Positions 34,692-44,511 of a stretch of DNA of 64,000 nucleotides are shown piece by piece. The DNA is from Phycisphaerales bacterium (GTDB lineage Bacteria > Planctomycetota > Phycisphaerae > Phycisphaerales > SM1A02): positions 612,274 to 676,273 of the forward strand of contig JAKVBT010000005.1 of NCBI GenBank assembly GCA_022446905.1, read 5' to 3'. Made by a program: the position numbers and the translations under genes. How positions within the stretch are numbered: position 1 is the first letter of the stretch; each line of letters begins with the position of its first letter. The notes below the pieces were generated by a model. It saw only the letters and a list, made by a program, of their open reading frames with translations, did not search any database and was not told the origin of the DNA.

Positions 34692-36091
34692 GCCAGCATG
34701 CCGTTATCGCAGGTGGGGGGCTCGCAGGCATGGCAGCCACCATCGCATTGTTGGACTCGGGATGGACAGTGACCATGTGTGAGTCGCGCCGACGTCTCGG
34801 AGGTCGCGCCTCTAGCTTTCATGATCAACAGACTGGGGAAACCCTTGACAACTGCCAGCATGTGCTCCTGGGATGTTGCACCAATCTCATGGATCTCTAT
34901 ACCCGCCTTGATACTGCTGATGACATCAACTGGTACGACTCGACTTGGTGGGCCCGTGGCGATGGCCGAGATGATCAGATGCAAAGTGGACTCTTGCCGG
35001 CGCCCCTTCATCAGGCGTGGAGTTTGCTGCGCATGAAGGGACTTCCTTGGCGCATACGCCTGCAGGTCGGCCAGGCAGGCCTGCGCATGCTCCGCATGGG
35101 CCTCAAAGGCCGGCGAGTCTGGCAGGACCGTACTGGTATCCAACTACTCGAACATCTTGGGCAAGATGAAACCGCCCAGAGACTTTTTTGGGATCCGATC
35201 ATTGTCAGCGCATTGAACATGCCTCTGGCTGAAGTCGCGGCCTCACATGTATTGCATGTCATGCAGGAGGGATTCCTCGCTGGCAAATCACATGCACGTA
35301 TGGGGGTCCCGATGGTGCCCCTTGATACGCTCTATAGCCACTTTATTGATCGCATCGACAATGCAACAGAATCGGTGCGATTTGGCACCAAAGTGACTGG
35401 CATTGGTATCGAGAATGGTCGCGCCATTGGCCTTGAAACCAATCAAGATTTCATCCGTGGTGATGTGGTGGTCCTCGCCCTTCCATGGGAAAAACTCGAT
35501 GCAATCACGACACCTGCCCAGAAGGAAATGGACCGCCGATTACAAGGTCTACATGCGCTTGGCCACAGTCCAATTCTTGGGGTTCATATCTTTCTTGACC
35601 GTCAGGTGCTACAACGCCCACATCTTGTTTTGCCCGGACGATCGACTCAATGGCTGTTCAATAAAGGCGTAAATCAGCAAGGACATCAGCATTTGCACGC
35701 GGTCATCAGCGCAGCCGATGAATGGATGGACTTGGACGAGGCCGCTATCACCAAGCGGGTCACGGAAGACCTCATCTGGGCTTGCCCAAATGCACACGCA
35801 GCCGAGTTGATCAGCATGCGGCCAGTGAAGGAGCGCCGAGCCACCTTCCGTGCCACGCCCGAGGCCGAACGAGTGCGCCCTTACGCAACACCAAACCGTG
35901 TTGGCAATAATGGCGGCGATATTGAATCACTATTTCTGGCCGGCGACTATTGTCGTACAGGATGGCCAGCAACAATGGAGGGGGCTGTCCGAAGCGGCTA
36001 TCTCGCAGCAGAAGCGATCACGAATACAACTGTATTGGTGGATGATTGCCCAACTGGCTGGCTTGTGAATCTTTTATCAGGGAGTCAGTGA
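34688..36091 (+). CDS. hpnE: Hydroxysqualene dehydroxylase HpnE
   Basis: FAD-dependent amine-oxidase-fold enzyme reducing hydroxysqualene to squalene. 467 residues. The N-terminal FAD motif is VIAGGGLAGMAATIALLDSG, followed by ESRRRLGGRASSF. The C-terminal FAD block is LFLAGDYCRTGWPATMEGAVRSG, written here in two overlapping parts (LFLAGDYCRTG, WPATMEGAVRSG). It is the third gene of the hpnCDE set. No squalene-hopene cyclase follows: the next gene is convergent and overlaps by seven bases, so the squalene consumer lies elsewhere. Confidence 0.92.
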   Translation: MSQHAVIAGGGLAGMAATIALLDSGWTVTMCESRRRLGGRASSFHDQQTGETLDNCQHVLLGCCTNLMDLYTRLDTADDINWYDSTWWARGDGRDDQMQSGLLPAPLHQAWSLLRMKGLPWRIRLQVGQAGLRMLRMGLKGRRVWQDRTGIQLLEHLGQDETAQRLFWDPIIVSALNMPLAEVAASHVLHVMQEGFLAGKSHARMGVPMVPLDTLYSHFIDRIDNATESVRFGTKVTGIGIENGRAIGLETNQDFIRGDVVVLALPWEKLDAITTPAQKEMDRRLQGLHALGHSPILGVHIFLDRQVLQRPHLVLPGRSTQWLFNKGVNQQGHQHLHAVISAADEWMDLDEAAITKRVTEDLIWACPNAHAAELISMRPVKERRATFRATPEAERVRPYATPNRVGNNGGDIESLFLAGDYCRTGWPATMEGAVRSGYLAAEAITNTTVLVDDCPTGWLVNLLSGSQ

Positions 36092-38202
36092 GCAGGAGTT
36101 TCCACAGAGACTGGCGCATCCAGTGACTTGATGAGAAATGCCCACGTGTCGGCCACCTCGTCCATGCGCATGCTTGTTGGCTTACCGGCGCCATGCCCTG
36201 CCTTGCGATCAACTCGAATCAGCACTGGAGGCGCGCCCGCTTCATCGCTCTGGGCATGCTGAAGCGCGGCGGCATACTTGAACGAATGACCGGGGACAAC
36301 TCGATCATCAGTGTCAGCAGTAGTCACCATAGTGGCAGGGTAGCGCGTTCCAACCTTGAGGTTGTGGTAGGGAGAGTATGCATGCAGAGCACGAAACTCC
36401 TCTTCCACCTTTGGATCGCCATAGTCAGGAACCCATGCCCGTCCAATAGTAAACTCGGGATAACGCAGCATGTCCATCACACCGACGGCCGGAAGACAGG
36501 CGCCGAAGAGTTCAGGACGCTGGGTCATCGCTGCGCCCACCAGCAATCCTCCATTACTTCCGCCCTGGATCGCCAGCCGGGATGGCCTGGTCCAGTCGTG
36601 CTCAATCAACCACTCTGCGCACGCAATGAAATCATCAAAGACATTCTGCTTCTTCAGCTTGGTCCCGTCTAAATGCCAGTCCCGACCATATTCCCCGCCG
36701 CCGCGGAGATTCGCCACCGCCATCACTCCACCCATTTCCATCCACACCAGACGCGATGCTGAAAAGACAGGCAGGAGCGGTATGTTGAATCCACCGTAGC
36801 CGTACAACAGCGTCGGCCGCTGACCATTGGCGGTGATATCACTTCGCCGCACAATCATCATGGGCACTTGGGTACCGTCCTTGCTGGTCACAAATACTTG
36901 AGTGGCGATGTACTTGTCCGGATCGAATGCGACATCGGCCTGCCACCATGGGGTCGACTCACCAGTTGAGACGTCATAACGGAAGATCTGAGGCGCTGAT
37001 GTATAACTTGTCCAGGTGTAGAAAGTCTCTGGATCATCCTCCCAGCCACCGAACCCAGACACAGTGCCTGGACCTGGCTGCTGGAGCGTCCGCTGCAGGC
37101 GCCCTTGAGTGTCGTAGATCTGAACCAAAGATGTCGCATGATGCAGTCGGTTGGTCACAAAGTGGCCACCGACCAATGAGACTCCCCGAAGCTGATCATC
37201 CGATTGTGGAATGACCTCGCGCATCGATCGCTTTGGATCACTCATGTCGATTGATACAAGTCGACCGCGCGGCGCATCTTTGGTCGTGCGGAAGTACAGC
37301 AGCGGCCCTTCACTGCCCACCAGTGACCACTCATCTTCAAACTCTTCGATGATTGGCTCCAATGCTGATCCGGTCTGGCGAAGATCCTGCACCATCACAC
37401 GATCCTCGGCACCACCACGCCAGACGTTGACGACCAACCACCTTCCATCTTCCGTGACCTGAGGGCTCCATCCCCAATCGGGATGTTCTGGGTCGGCATG
37501 CACAAGCACATCCTCACTCTGAGGCGTGCCGGGGCGGTGGAACCACATCGTCTGATTGCGATTGGCATCCTGCATTGCCTGTCCAGTCTGAGGCTCGGCA
37601 AAGCGACTGTAAAAGAAGCCACTCCCATCTGGCATCCAAGCAGCTGGGGAGAACTTCGACCAGCGAATGGTTTCCGCAAGATCAGTGTTGGTTTTCAGAT
37701 CGCGGACTTTCCAAGTCACCCAGTCAGATCCGCCCTCAGAGATGCCATAGGCCATGTACTGTCCATCCCTGCTGAACCCTGACCCACGCAGAGCGACCGT
37801 GCCATCTTCGGACCACGTATTCGGGTCGAGCAACACCTGAGCAGGGCCGTCCAATGCATCCTGGACATACCAAACTGGCTGGTTTTGAAGACCATCATTA
37901 CGAGTGAAGTAGTAACGATCACCAACGCGAAACGGCGCACTGGATTTCTCATAGTTCCATACTTCTTCAACTCGATCGCGGATGGTCTGACGCGATGGGA
38001 TTGCACCGAGATAGGCCTGGGTCACCACGTTCTGAGCATCTACCCAATCAGAAACCTCGTCATGAGTACGCACATCACCTTCAAGCCACCGATAGGGGTC
38101 TTCAACCAGCACCCCGTGATGTGTTTCAACAACATCACCCCGTGGTGTGGCGGGGTAGGGCAACGCGATGAGAAGAGCGACAAGGGGGACAATGATGGTC
38201 AT
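36085..38202 (-). CDS. Secreted prolyl oligopeptidase (S9A)
   Basis: Serine peptidase cutting after proline in short peptides. 705 residues. The short hydrophobic start MTIIVPLVALLIALPYPATP suggests export. A seven-bladed propeller fills the N-terminal two thirds, opening with the S9A block DPYRWLEG. The alpha/beta-hydrolase domain carries LAIQGGSNGGLL with the catalytic Ser, TADTDDRVVP with the Asp, and KAGHGAGKP with the His. The family-typical NLRGGGEYGRDWH is present. It lies 21 bases downstream of the aminopeptidase gene on the same strand, so it may be co-expressed with it and with the hut genes as a peptide/amino acid use module. Confidence 0.92.
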   Translation of the reverse strand: MTIIVPLVALLIALPYPATPRGDVVETHHGVLVEDPYRWLEGDVRTHDEVSDWVDAQNVVTQAYLGAIPSRQTIRDRVEEVWNYEKSSAPFRVGDRYYFTRNDGLQNQPVWYVQDALDGPAQVLLDPNTWSEDGTVALRGSGFSRDGQYMAYGISEGGSDWVTWKVRDLKTNTDLAETIRWSKFSPAAWMPDGSGFFYSRFAEPQTGQAMQDANRNQTMWFHRPGTPQSEDVLVHADPEHPDWGWSPQVTEDGRWLVVNVWRGGAEDRVMVQDLRQTGSALEPIIEEFEDEWSLVGSEGPLLYFRTTKDAPRGRLVSIDMSDPKRSMREVIPQSDDQLRGVSLVGGHFVTNRLHHATSLVQIYDTQGRLQRTLQQPGPGTVSGFGGWEDDPETFYTWTSYTSAPQIFRYDVSTGESTPWWQADVAFDPDKYIATQVFVTSKDGTQVPMMIVRRSDITANGQRPTLLYGYGGFNIPLLPVFSASRLVWMEMGGVMAVANLRGGGEYGRDWHLDGTKLKKQNVFDDFIACAEWLIEHDWTRPSRLAIQGGSNGGLLVGAAMTQRPELFGACLPAVGVMDMLRYPEFTIGRAWVPDYGDPKVEEEFRALHAYSPYHNLKVGTRYPATMVTTADTDDRVVPGHSFKYAAALQHAQSDEAGAPPVLIRVDRKAGHGAGKPTSMRMDEVADTWAFLIKSLDAPVSVETPAH

Positions 38203-38223
38203 CAGGTGGACTCCAGTTGATAA

Positions 38224-39042
38224 TCAGGACACTAGATCAGGCAAATTGAACATGTCCTTAGTCAATACCTCAGGGCCGTCGGGTGTGATCAAGACATCAG
38301 CCTCATAGTGCACGCTTATAGACCCGTCCACAGTCGAGACTGGCCAACTGCCTGGCACTGAGTCAACCTCATGACCGCCTGCAGAAAGCATCGGCTCCAC
38401 TGCCAAAAGCATGCCATGCTCAAATATTCGAAATGCATCAGGCCACTCATGCGGTCGCGTTGGAACAACGTTGCTAATAAACGGAGCTGTATGAAGCTGC
38501 TTTCCATATCCGTGGCCTCCATAGCCCCGGATCAATGAAAAGTCCGACTCTACCTCTACGCAATCCTGTACCGCCCGGGCCCAGTCAATCAGTGGCCGAC
38601 CGGGTTGCATCGCATCAATCCCGCGACGCAGTGATTCAACTCCGACGGCCATCAATCGTCGATTGGCATCTGAAACTTCTGCGATTCCGTACGTCCACGC
38701 GGCGTCCCCGATCCAGCCTCGATGTAACACACCAATGTCAATACTCAACACATCACCCTCAACCAAAGGTTCAACATGATCAAGATGGGTGCCATGGACA
38801 ACACAGGCATTGAGTGATAGGCATGAATGACTCGGAAAGGGCCGCTGACCAGGTATGCGATAGCGAATAAAACAAGACCGGCTGTCTAGTGAACGGAGCG
38901 TCTCCCCAACAAAAGCATCGATCTCAGCCAATGTGCGACCGGGACCGAGATACTCGGCCAATGCTTCGTGGACCCTGCAGACACGGGTTGCGGCGGCTCG
39001 AGCTCCTGCAATCTGTGAGTCTTTGCGCACCAGCACGGTCAT
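38224..39042 (-). CDS. map: Type I methionine aminopeptidase
   Basis: Removes initiator methionine. 272 residues of the pita-bread fold. The ligand set is complete: VVHGTHLD (His), SIDIGV and GDAAWT (two Asp), GHGYGKQLHTAPF (His), EHGMLLAVEPML (Glu) and HYEADVLIT (Glu). The N-terminal residues up to the ATG at 39042 fit type I enzymes; an upstream ATG at 39132 would overlap hutI deeply. The start overlaps the hutI stop by four bases, an unusual place for a housekeeping map, so it may be a second copy serving peptide breakdown. GHGYGKQLHTAPFI is close to the usual GHGIGxxFHxxP form. Confidence 0.88.
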   Translation of the reverse strand: MTVLVRKDSQIAGARAAATRVCRVHEALAEYLGPGRTLAEIDAFVGETLRSLDSRSCFIRYRIPGQRPFPSHSCLSLNACVVHGTHLDHVEPLVEGDVLSIDIGVLHRGWIGDAAWTYGIAEVSDANRRLMAVGVESLRRGIDAMQPGRPLIDWARAVQDCVEVESDFSLIRGYGGHGYGKQLHTAPFISNVVPTRPHEWPDAFRIFEHGMLLAVEPMLSAGGHEVDSVPGSWPVSTVDGSISVHYEADVLITPDGPEVLTKDMFNLPDLVS

Positions 39043-40298
39043 GATGCCCCGTCCTGATCCGTATCCGCCAGAAACTGCACCGGCTGTCCATTCAGCAGCA
39101 CGATGGGCGGGGGCACAGCCCCGAATTCCCAAACAATGGCTCGTTCATCTCGCTGATCTATGACTTGAATATCCGCTCGCTTGCCAACCTCCAATGAACC
39201 CGTGTCCGCTTCTACACCAAGGACATTGGCAGCATTCCAGGTGGCGGCCGTAATCGCTTCCGCTGGCATCAACCCACAGAAACGGCATGCCAATGACAAG
39301 GCCAGTGGCATTGATGAAGTTGGAGCGGACCCAGGATTGCTATTGGTCGCCACGGCAACGGCTGCCCCTGCATCGATGAGCGCTCGACCGGGCGCATATC
39401 GACCATCAAGATGAAATCCACTCGCTGGCAACAGCACTGCAGCGGTATCACTCTGCCCAAGGCGGTCAATATCTCGGTCGGCGACTGCTTCTAGATGATC
39501 CACACTTCGAGCCCCCAGAGCGATCGCCAGATCGACGCCACCAAGACTGTTGAACTGGTCGGCATGCAGGCGAAGCGGACAACCTAAATCAATGGCACGC
39601 TCAAAAAGTTGCCGGACCTGATCAAGCGACCACGCGCCCTCTTCAAGGTAGGCATCACAGGTAATCCCTGGGAATTCTTCTGCAACTGCCGGAAGCGTGT
39701 CTTCGATCACATGATGAACAAAATCGGGCTGCTCCCGGTCAATTGCGTGCGCACCAAGAAATGTCCCCGCAATTAGCTGATCCGAAGTTTGTGAGCAGGC
39801 ATGGATCGCCCGCAGCATCTTGAGCTCATCTGATGTAGTCAGGCCATAGCCTGACTTGACCTCGAGCGTCCCGGTGCCAAACACCTGCAGTCGACCTGCC
39901 CGGCCGACCAACTCATCGGACAGATGATCCTGTGATGCCTCGCGAACAGCGCGCACCGTCGAAAGAATTCCACCACCTGCCTCGAGTATCTCGGTATAGG
40001 TGGCCCCGGCTAATTGCCGCTCAAACTCATCCAAACGACTGCCTGTCCAACAGGCATGGGTATGACAATCGACCCAGGCGGGCATGACCAGCCGCCCATC
40101 AAGGTCCAGCACCACTTCGGCTTGCATCTCTGCTGGAGGATCGCCACTACCGACCCCAACAATCCGACCACCTTCAATGGACAGCCAGCCCGATTCGATC
40201 ACACCCAGATCGCGCATCGCATCGCCACGGCGGAATCCGCCCCCAGACGGCGCTGCTAAAGTCAAGATGCGACCATGGATGATGGTGACCTCTGGCAT
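39039..40298 (-). CDS. hutI: Imidazolonepropionase
   Basis: Third step of histidine breakdown: opens imidazolone-5-propionate to formiminoglutamate. About 419 residues of the amidohydrolase fold. Metal ligands are in WVDCHTHACW. LEVKSGYGLTTSDELKMLR, FLGAHA and LRLHADQFNSLGG are the family blocks. Where many HutI proteins read a metal-binding TDxNPG, this one reads ATNSNPGSAP, so Asn replaces the Asp; some groups may carry this naturally. ATG at 40298 was chosen; GTG at 40307 and TTG at 40310 are in-frame alternatives that overlap hutU slightly. It lies six bases after hutU. Confidence 0.9.
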   Translation of the reverse strand: MPEVTIIHGRILTLAAPSGGGFRRGDAMRDLGVIESGWLSIEGGRIVGVGSGDPPAEMQAEVVLDLDGRLVMPAWVDCHTHACWTGSRLDEFERQLAGATYTEILEAGGGILSTVRAVREASQDHLSDELVGRAGRLQVFGTGTLEVKSGYGLTTSDELKMLRAIHACSQTSDQLIAGTFLGAHAIDREQPDFVHHVIEDTLPAVAEEFPGITCDAYLEEGAWSLDQVRQLFERAIDLGCPLRLHADQFNSLGGVDLAIALGARSVDHLEAVADRDIDRLGQSDTAAVLLPASGFHLDGRYAPGRALIDAGAAVAVATNSNPGSAPTSSMPLALSLACRFCGLMPAEAITAATWNAANVLGVEADTGSLEVGKRADIQVIDQRDERAIVWEFGAVPPPIVLLNGQPVQFLADTDQDGAS

Positions 40299-40303
40299 GG
40301 ACG

Positions 40304-41977
40304 TCACCAATCTCTCATTGGCATATCAGCGCCAAACTGATCGCCGCACTGACGGGCTAGATCGTATCCAGCATCGCTGTGGCGAAAAACACCCATCAAT
40401 GGGTCGTTGACAAGCACACGTGCCAGTCGCTGGTCAGCGGCATCGGTGCCGTCACAGACGATCACCTGACCAGCATGCTGGCTAAAGCCAATCCCAACAC
40501 CACCACCATGATGAAATGAAACCCAACTAGCACCACTGGCAATATTGACTGCAAAGTTCAGCAGCGGCCAGTCACTGACTGCATCGGTTCCATCAAGCAT
40601 GCCTTCGGTCTCGCGATTGGGCGATGCCACCGATCCACAATCAAGATGATCACGGCCAATGACGATGGGTGCAGAGACCTGACCACTTCTGACCAACTCA
40701 TTGAACATCAGTCCTGCTTTATCACGCTCACCAAGACCAAGCCAGCAAATGCGGCAGGGGAGTCCCTGAAATGCAACACGCTCCCCAGCCATCTTCAACC
40801 AGCGGTGCAGACTTTCGTCATTTGGAAACAATTCCATTAATGCATTGTCTGTCGTGGCAATATCCGCTGGGTCACCCGAGAGGGCGCACCACCGGAATGG
40901 GCCGCGCCCAAGACAGAACTGTGGTCGAATATAGGCAGGAACAAATCCAGGAAAGTCAAAGGCTTCCTCTAAGCCCTCATCGAGGGCTCGCTGGCGGATG
41001 TTGTTTCCATAGTCAAACGTCTTGGCCCCGCGCTTCTGGAGTTCCAACATAAGTTCCACATGATCACGCATCGACGCCAAAGCCCGCCGCTGATATTCGG
41101 CGGGTTCGGCCACGCGCAGCGCATCGGCCTCATCGCGCGCAAGTCCCTGTGGGTAATAACCAGCCAGCGGATCATGGGCTGATGTTTGATCGGTCAGCGC
41201 ATCGGGTGTGATCTCACGAACCGTCAGTCGCTCAAGAAGATCAACCGCATTTCCCAACCATCCGATAGACACCGACTCGCCTGCATCCCGTGCCGACGCA
41301 GCCCGATCAATCGCCTCATCAAGATCTTCAATGATCTCATCGAGATAACGATCTGTAACACGCTTCTCAAGCCGTTCACGACAGACGTCTGCGATCAAGC
41401 AAACGCCATCGCACATGGTCACTGCCAGAGGCTGCGCGCCACCCATACCTCCGCACCCGGCTGTTACAACCAATCGGCCACGCAGCGAACCGCCAAAATG
41501 CTCACGGCCACACTGGGCGAAGGTTTCGTATGTCCCCTGGAGAATGCCTTGCGTGCCGATGTAGATCCATGACCCTGCAGTCATCTGCCCATACATCATC
41601 AGCCCACGGCCCGCGAGATCATCGAAGTGTTCCTGCGTGGCCCAGTGGGGGACAAGATTTGAATTCGCGATCATCACCCGAGGGCTGTCCTCGGTCGTAC
41701 GGACCACGCCCACTGGTTTGCCCGACTGCACAAGCAGTGTTTGATCCGGCTCTAATCGTTGCAAGGTCTCAATGATGGCATCAAAGGCTTGCCAATTTCG
41801 GGCCGCCTGGCCACGACCGCCGTACACCACCAACTGAGCAGGCAGTTCAGCGACTTCTGGGTCGAGATTATTCATCAGCATGCGCATCGCAGCTTCAGCA
41901 GCCCAAGTACGACAGGTCCGCTCCGCCCCACGAGGCGCTCGGATGGTTCGAGTGGTATCAGCTACAGGAAGGGACAT
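40304..41977 (-). CDS. hutU: Urocanate hydratase
   Basis: Second step of histidine breakdown, NAD+-dependent addition of water to urocanate to form imidazolonepropionate. 557 residues, normal length. The nucleotide-binding blocks are [10 protein letters not shown] and [15 protein letters not shown]. The catalytic Cys is in [12 protein letters not shown] (Cys 411). [32 protein letters not shown] and [11 protein letters not shown] are strongly conserved blocks. It sits between hutH (71 bases upstream) and hutI. Confidence 0.96.
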   Translation of the reverse strand: MSLPVADTTRTIRAPRGAERTCRTWAAEAAMRMLMNNLDPEVAELPAQLVVYGGRGQAARNWQAFDAIIETLQRLEPDQTLLVQSGKPVGVVRTTEDSPRVMIANSNLVPHWATQEHFDDLAGRGLMMYGQMTAGSWIYIGTQGILQGTYETFAQCGREHFGGSLRGRLVVTAGCGGMGGAQPLAVTMCDGVCLIADVCRERLEKRVTDRYLDEIIEDLDEAIDRAASARDAGESVSIGWLGNAVDLLERLTVREITPDALTDQTSAHDPLAGYYPQGLARDEADALRVAEPAEYQRRALASMRDHVELMLELQKRGAKTFDYGNNIRQRALDEGLEEAFDFPGFVPAYIRPQFCLGRGPFRWCALSGDPADIATTDNALMELFPNDESLHRWLKMAGERVAFQGLPCRICWLGLGERDKAGLMFNELVRSGQVSAPIVIGRDHLDCGSVASPNRETEGMLDGTDAVSDWPLLNFAVNIASGASWVSFHHGGGVGIGFSQHAGQVIVCDGTDAADQRLARVLVNDPLMGVFRHSDAGYDLARQCGDQFGADMPMRDW

Positions 41978-42048
41978 GGGATGGCTCCTGATCTGCGTGA
42001 CCAGAGCACATGGACACGCAGAATCCCAATCCTAGCAGGCCCAGACAT

Positions 42049-43560
42049 TCAACCCGACAAGGCACTTGAAGCCAGCAATGCTTCGATCTTCTCGATATCG
42101 GGCGATGGGGGCCGGTCTGCCTTCAAAGGAGCAGTGACAGCTCGAATCCGATCATGGATTCGCTCAATCGCGTCGCTACTCCGAAGCGGCCGCTGATGCT
42201 CCAAACCCTCAGCAGCGACCAACAATTCAATCGACACGACCTGCCGACATAACTCCAAGGAAGTCCGCGCCTGCCGTGCAGCGGTGGCACCCATGGAGTT
42301 GTAGTCTTCAATGCCAGCCGAAGTCGGCACATTGCCAACACTCGAAGGATGTGAGAGGCCCTGCATTTCGTTGACCAATGATGCTGCGGTGTACTGGGCA
42401 ATCATAAGACCACTGTGCAGCCCAGGGTCGCTACTGAGATACAGCGGAATCGGGTTCTCAGTATCTCGGCCACTGAGCAGCCAGAAAATCCGTCGCTCTG
42501 CAATGCCCGCAATATGACACAGTGCAATTGCTGCATGATCCGCCGCAATCGCAAGGGGCATTCCGTGAAAATTACCCCCGCTGAGAATGGCATCATCATC
42601 AGCAAAGATGAGCGGATTATCCGTTACAGCGCCCAACTCGGCAGTCACAACAGTACGAACACTCGCAAGTGCATCCATGGCAGCCCCCATGACCTGTGGC
42701 ATACACCGCAGACAGTAAGGGTCCTGAACGCGCGGATCATCCTCGATGTGAGACTCGAGAATTTCGCTCCCCTTGAGAAGATCCGTCAGACGCCGGGCCA
42801 CCTCGACCTGCCCACCTTGACCTCGAGCTTGGTGAATCCGAGCGTCAAATGAACCCGCACTTCCCTTTGCGGCATCCAAACTCATCGCACCAGCTTGAAT
42901 TGCAGCCTCCATCAATGAGGCTGCATCGACACAGAGCAAAGAGAGGATAGATGCCATGAGATGGGTGCCGTTAATCAGCGCCAGCCCTTCCTTGGCCTGC
43001 AGTTCAATGGGCCTGAGACCAACGGATTCAAGCGCACTCGAACCCTCTACTCGAACGCCATCTTCACCAAGAACCTCCCCCTCGCCAATGAGCACCAACG
43101 CCGCATGCGCCAGTGGCGCCAGGTCACCCGAAGCACCCACTGAGCCACGACATGGCACGCGCGGGGTCAGGTTGTGGTTCAGCAGGTGCAATATCTGCTG
43201 CACAACCTCCAAACGCACGCCACTGTGTCCGCGACTGAGGCTTGCAGCCAACAACAGAAGCATGCCTCGGACAATCTCAGTATCCAGATCAGGACCAACA
43301 CCCGCCGCATGGCTCCGCAGCAGATGACATTGAATATCAGCAGTCTGGTGCGGCTCGATTCGATGACGCGACAAGGAGCCGAACCCAGTATTGAGGCCGT
43401 AGATCGGATCTGATCCATCCGCCGCAGCATCGACGACGGCTCTTGCTGATGCCAGCAGCTGGACCGCGTCAGGCCCAAGCTCGACCCGCCTTCGATCGCG
43501 AGCGACAGCGCAGACTTCCTCGGGTCTCAGTGGCCCGCCTGTCAGAACCAGTGGATCCAT
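42049..43560 (-). CDS. hutH: Histidine ammonia-lyase
   Basis: First step of histidine breakdown, forming trans-urocanate and ammonia. 503 residues. The self-forming MIO cofactor tripeptide Ala-Ser-Gly is at 143-145 in GSVGASGDLAPL. Other active-site blocks are YGLNTGFGSL, QDPYCLRCMPQV, TDNPLIF, NFHGMPLA and SAGIEDYNSMG. ATG at 43560 (MDPLVLTGGPLR) is preferred, with ATG at 43566 also possible. The frame continues far upstream without stops, but that part is antisense to the divergent membrane protein gene and was rejected. It begins the hutH-hutU-hutI run; a gene for formiminoglutamate breakdown is absent from the window. Confidence 0.95.
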   Translation of the reverse strand: MDPLVLTGGPLRPEEVCAVARDRRRVELGPDAVQLLASARAVVDAAADGSDPIYGLNTGFGSLSRHRIEPHQTADIQCHLLRSHAAGVGPDLDTEIVRGMLLLLAASLSRGHSGVRLEVVQQILHLLNHNLTPRVPCRGSVGASGDLAPLAHAALVLIGEGEVLGEDGVRVEGSSALESVGLRPIELQAKEGLALINGTHLMASILSLLCVDAASLMEAAIQAGAMSLDAAKGSAGSFDARIHQARGQGGQVEVARRLTDLLKGSEILESHIEDDPRVQDPYCLRCMPQVMGAAMDALASVRTVVTAELGAVTDNPLIFADDDAILSGGNFHGMPLAIAADHAAIALCHIAGIAERRIFWLLSGRDTENPIPLYLSSDPGLHSGLMIAQYTAASLVNEMQGLSHPSSVGNVPTSAGIEDYNSMGATAARQARTSLELCRQVVSIELLVAAEGLEHQRPLRSSDAIERIHDRIRAVTAPLKADRPPSPDIEKIEALLASSALSG

Positions 43561-43600
43561 GCCCATGACGTGGCACTCTACAAGCAATGCCATCGGTACT

Positions 43601-44461
43601 ATGGTTTCCATGCTTGCGGCCCTGCGTTGGTTGATGATCTGTTCCGGCATCGCCCTGACAGCGGTGGCCTTTCTGACTGCGCTGCCATGGCAGCGAGCGG
43701 CGGGCGGAGAGGCCGGTACTGCATTCATTCTGGCCCAAGATCCGCTCATTGCAGCTACCGCACTTCTGGCTGCCACGGTGGTCGGCGGAGTGATTGCCTG
43801 GACACTGGCTCGCTCCTTTACGCCATTGACCGGATTAGCGGTCCTTGGTACTGGCATGGGCTGGGCGGCCCTAGACCTGAACACCATCGCGCCAGCAATC
43901 GCCGATGGATACGCCGCTCGCATCGCGATTGATGGTTTGCTGTGGACCATCGTCGTCCTTGTCATCAGCTGGCTGGCCTTTCGTGGCGCACCGCCATACC
44001 CCCAAGTCAGAGCGCACCAACATGAGGATGGTCCCGCTGATCCATTGATGTCATCCGACGCGATTCGAGTGCTTGCTCTTGGTCTGGCAGCACTTCCCAT
44101 CGCATGGATCTTTGCGGTGACTGAATTGCGCGGCCAGACAGTGCTCGCGACTACTCTTGGCGGATATGTCGCCGGATTGCTTGCGCGCTTTGTCGCGCCT
44201 GGCGTGGCCCCAGTCCTACTTCCTGTTGGTGTTGTGCTCGCAGGAACTCTGGCCGGATGGACATCAGCAGTCTTTGATCTTCCCGACGCAGTCGCCACAG
44301 TGTGGGCAACCAGCAGTGTCCCACGCCTGCTTCTTCCACTACCAATTGACTGGGCAGCTGGTGCGCTTTTGGGATGCGCTGTGGGATATCGAGCCTTCTG
44401 GTCTCTCGATGACAAACACCCTCCGTCCGCAGATGCTGGCGAACTCAACACGACAAACTGA
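43601..44461 (+). CDS. Multi-spanning membrane protein, unknown
   Basis: About 286 residues with seven or so hydrophobic segments (for example LMICSGIALTAVAFL, LLWTIVVLVISWLAF, VAPVLLPVGVVLAGTLAGW). It has no recognised domain. The hydrophilic loop around residues 130-150 (PQVRAHQHEDGPADPL) and the tail (DDKHPPSADAGELNTTN) are polar. The start was placed at the ATG at 43601 because the frame upstream overlaps hutH; ATG at 43610 is also possible. It is divergent from hutH across about 40 bases, so a transport or regulatory link to histidine is possible but unsupported. Confidence 0.6.
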   Translation: MVSMLAALRWLMICSGIALTAVAFLTALPWQRAAGGEAGTAFILAQDPLIAATALLAATVVGGVIAWTLARSFTPLTGLAVLGTGMGWAALDLNTIAPAIADGYAARIAIDGLLWTIVVLVISWLAFRGAPPYPQVRAHQHEDGPADPLMSSDAIRVLALGLAALPIAWIFAVTELRGQTVLATTLGGYVAGLLARFVAPGVAPVLLPVGVVLAGTLAGWTSAVFDLPDAVATVWATSSVPRLLLPLPIDWAAGALLGCAVGYRAFWSLDDKHPPSADAGELNTTN

Positions 44462-44511
44462 GCACCCAACGACGGCTGACTACCACCCCTCTGCGAAAAC
44501 CACAATTCACC

